Shown here in pieces: positions 63,577 to 64,000 of a stretch of 64,000 nt of DNA. Source of the DNA: Caballeronia peredens (GTDB lineage: Bacteria; Pseudomonadota; Gammaproteobacteria; Burkholderiales; Burkholderiaceae); the NCBI GenBank assembly GCA_001544595.2, contig FCOH02000018.1:62001-126000 (forward strand), in the 5' to 3' direction. The notes under the pieces are model-generated. The model searched no databases and was not told the origin of the DNA. It worked only from the letters and a program-made list of their open reading frames with translations. Every line of letters begins with the position of its first letter. Position 1 is the first letter of the stretch. The position numbers and the translations under genes were made by a program.

Positions 63577-64000
63577 ATGTTCAACAAGATTCTTATAGCG
63601 AACCGCGGCGAGATCGCGTGCCGCGTCGCAGCGACGGCGAAGCGCCTGAACGTCGGCAGCGTCGCCGTCTATTCCGATGCCGATGCCAAGGCCAAGCACG
63701 TCGATGTCTGCGACGAAGCGGTGCACGTCGGCGGCTCGGCTGCGTCCGAGAGTTATCTGCGCATCGAGCGCATCGTCGAGGCGGCGAAGACGACCGGCGC
63801 GCAGGCGGTTCATCCGGGCTACGGCTTCTTGTCGGAGAACGAGGAATTCGCGAATGCGTGCGAGAAGGCGGGAATCGTCTTCATCGGGCCGCCGGTCGAA
63901 GCCATCAGCGCGATGGGTTCCAAGGCCGCCGCGAAGGCCCTGATGCAGAACGCATCCGTGCCGCTCGTGCCCGGCTATCACGGCGACGATCAGGACGCCG
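63577..64000 (+). CDS. mccA: 3-methylcrotonyl-CoA carboxylase alpha subunit (biotin carboxylase), 5' part
   Basis: The first ~141 codons before the window ends: MFNKILIANRGEIACRVAAT, then the biotin-carboxylase start (VYSDADAKAKHV, VHPGYGFLSENEEFANACEKAG, FIGPPVEAISAMGSKAAAK). This is the N-terminal Rossmann-like domain of the ATP-grasp subunit; the ATP-grasp core and biotinyl domain lie beyond the window. It completes MCC with mccB. Unlike many liu operons there is no enoyl-CoA hydratase gene (liuC) between them. Confidence 0.93.
   Translation, partial: MFNKILIANRGEIACRVAATAKRLNVGSVAVYSDADAKAKHVDVCDEAVHVGGSAASESYLRIERIVEAAKTTGAQAVHPGYGFLSENEEFANACEKAGIVFIGPPVEAISAMGSKAAAKALMQNASVPLVPGYHGDDQDA

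Overview
The window is GC-rich, densely coded proteobacterial chromosome. Gene content points to Burkholderiaceae, most likely the Paraburkholderia/Caballeronia group: a DUF4148 protein, a GBP-family trimeric porin, a paoABC-type aldehyde oxidase, an AEP-type phosphonate importer, a paired aspartate decarboxylase and AspT exchanger, and a liu-type leucine catabolic operon. The genus is inferred from gene content only. I saw no rRNA, tRNA, insertion sequence, prophage or CRISPR array, so this reads as ordinary chromosome, not a mobile island.

Layout. 1-3.8 kb: end of a patatin-like lipase, two related exported small-domain proteins and a membrane metallophosphoesterase. 3.8-9.7 kb: a GABA module (gabT-gabD, a divergent MocR/GabR-type regulator, then an M20 amidohydrolase). 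9.7-13 kb: a Cache-domain chemoreceptor and small proteins. 13.1-14.7 kb: a DUF4130-uracil-DNA glycosylase (UdgX-like) fusion directly behind a near-perfect LexA box. 14.8-20.2 kb: a GT2 glycosyltransferase, a MobA/MocA-like nucleotidyltransferase and paoABC. 20.6-23.3 kb: a DUF4148 protein, an unknown GNAT-like protein with an isochorismatase-fold partner, and a GFA protein.

23.5-29.2 kb: two serine peptidases of acid-active families (S53 and S10) followed by an HPII-type catalase. 29.3-32.6 kb: a BvgS-like hybrid sensor kinase split by a one-base frameshift. 32.7-36.4 kb: an exported HNH-like protein, a 35-residue membrane peptide with an RRM-like protein, an L,D-transpeptidase and an EamA transporter. 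36.6-41.3 kb: a DeoR regulator and the phnSTUV 2-aminoethylphosphonate importer. 41.6-45.3 kb: glycogen phosphorylase and three small proteins. 45.6-47 kb: ArsR regulator and Old Yellow Enzyme. 47.3-50.7 kb: aspT plus aspartate 4-decarboxylase. 50.7-54.8 kb: porin, SnoaL-like protein, M14 deacylase and amino-acid binding protein. 55-60.6 kb: an EmrB/QacA exporter with divergent TetR, a second MFS transporter, a ferritin-like protein and another TetR. 60.8 kb to the end: ivd-mccB-mccA of leucine degradation, cut off by the window edge.

The most interesting items are the SOS-box-controlled UdgX-type fusion with a divergent KRRIH loop, the frameshifted BvgS-like kinase, the S53/S10/catalase cluster, the unknown GNAT-like/isochorismatase pair, and the tiny membrane peptide in front of an RRM-like protein.
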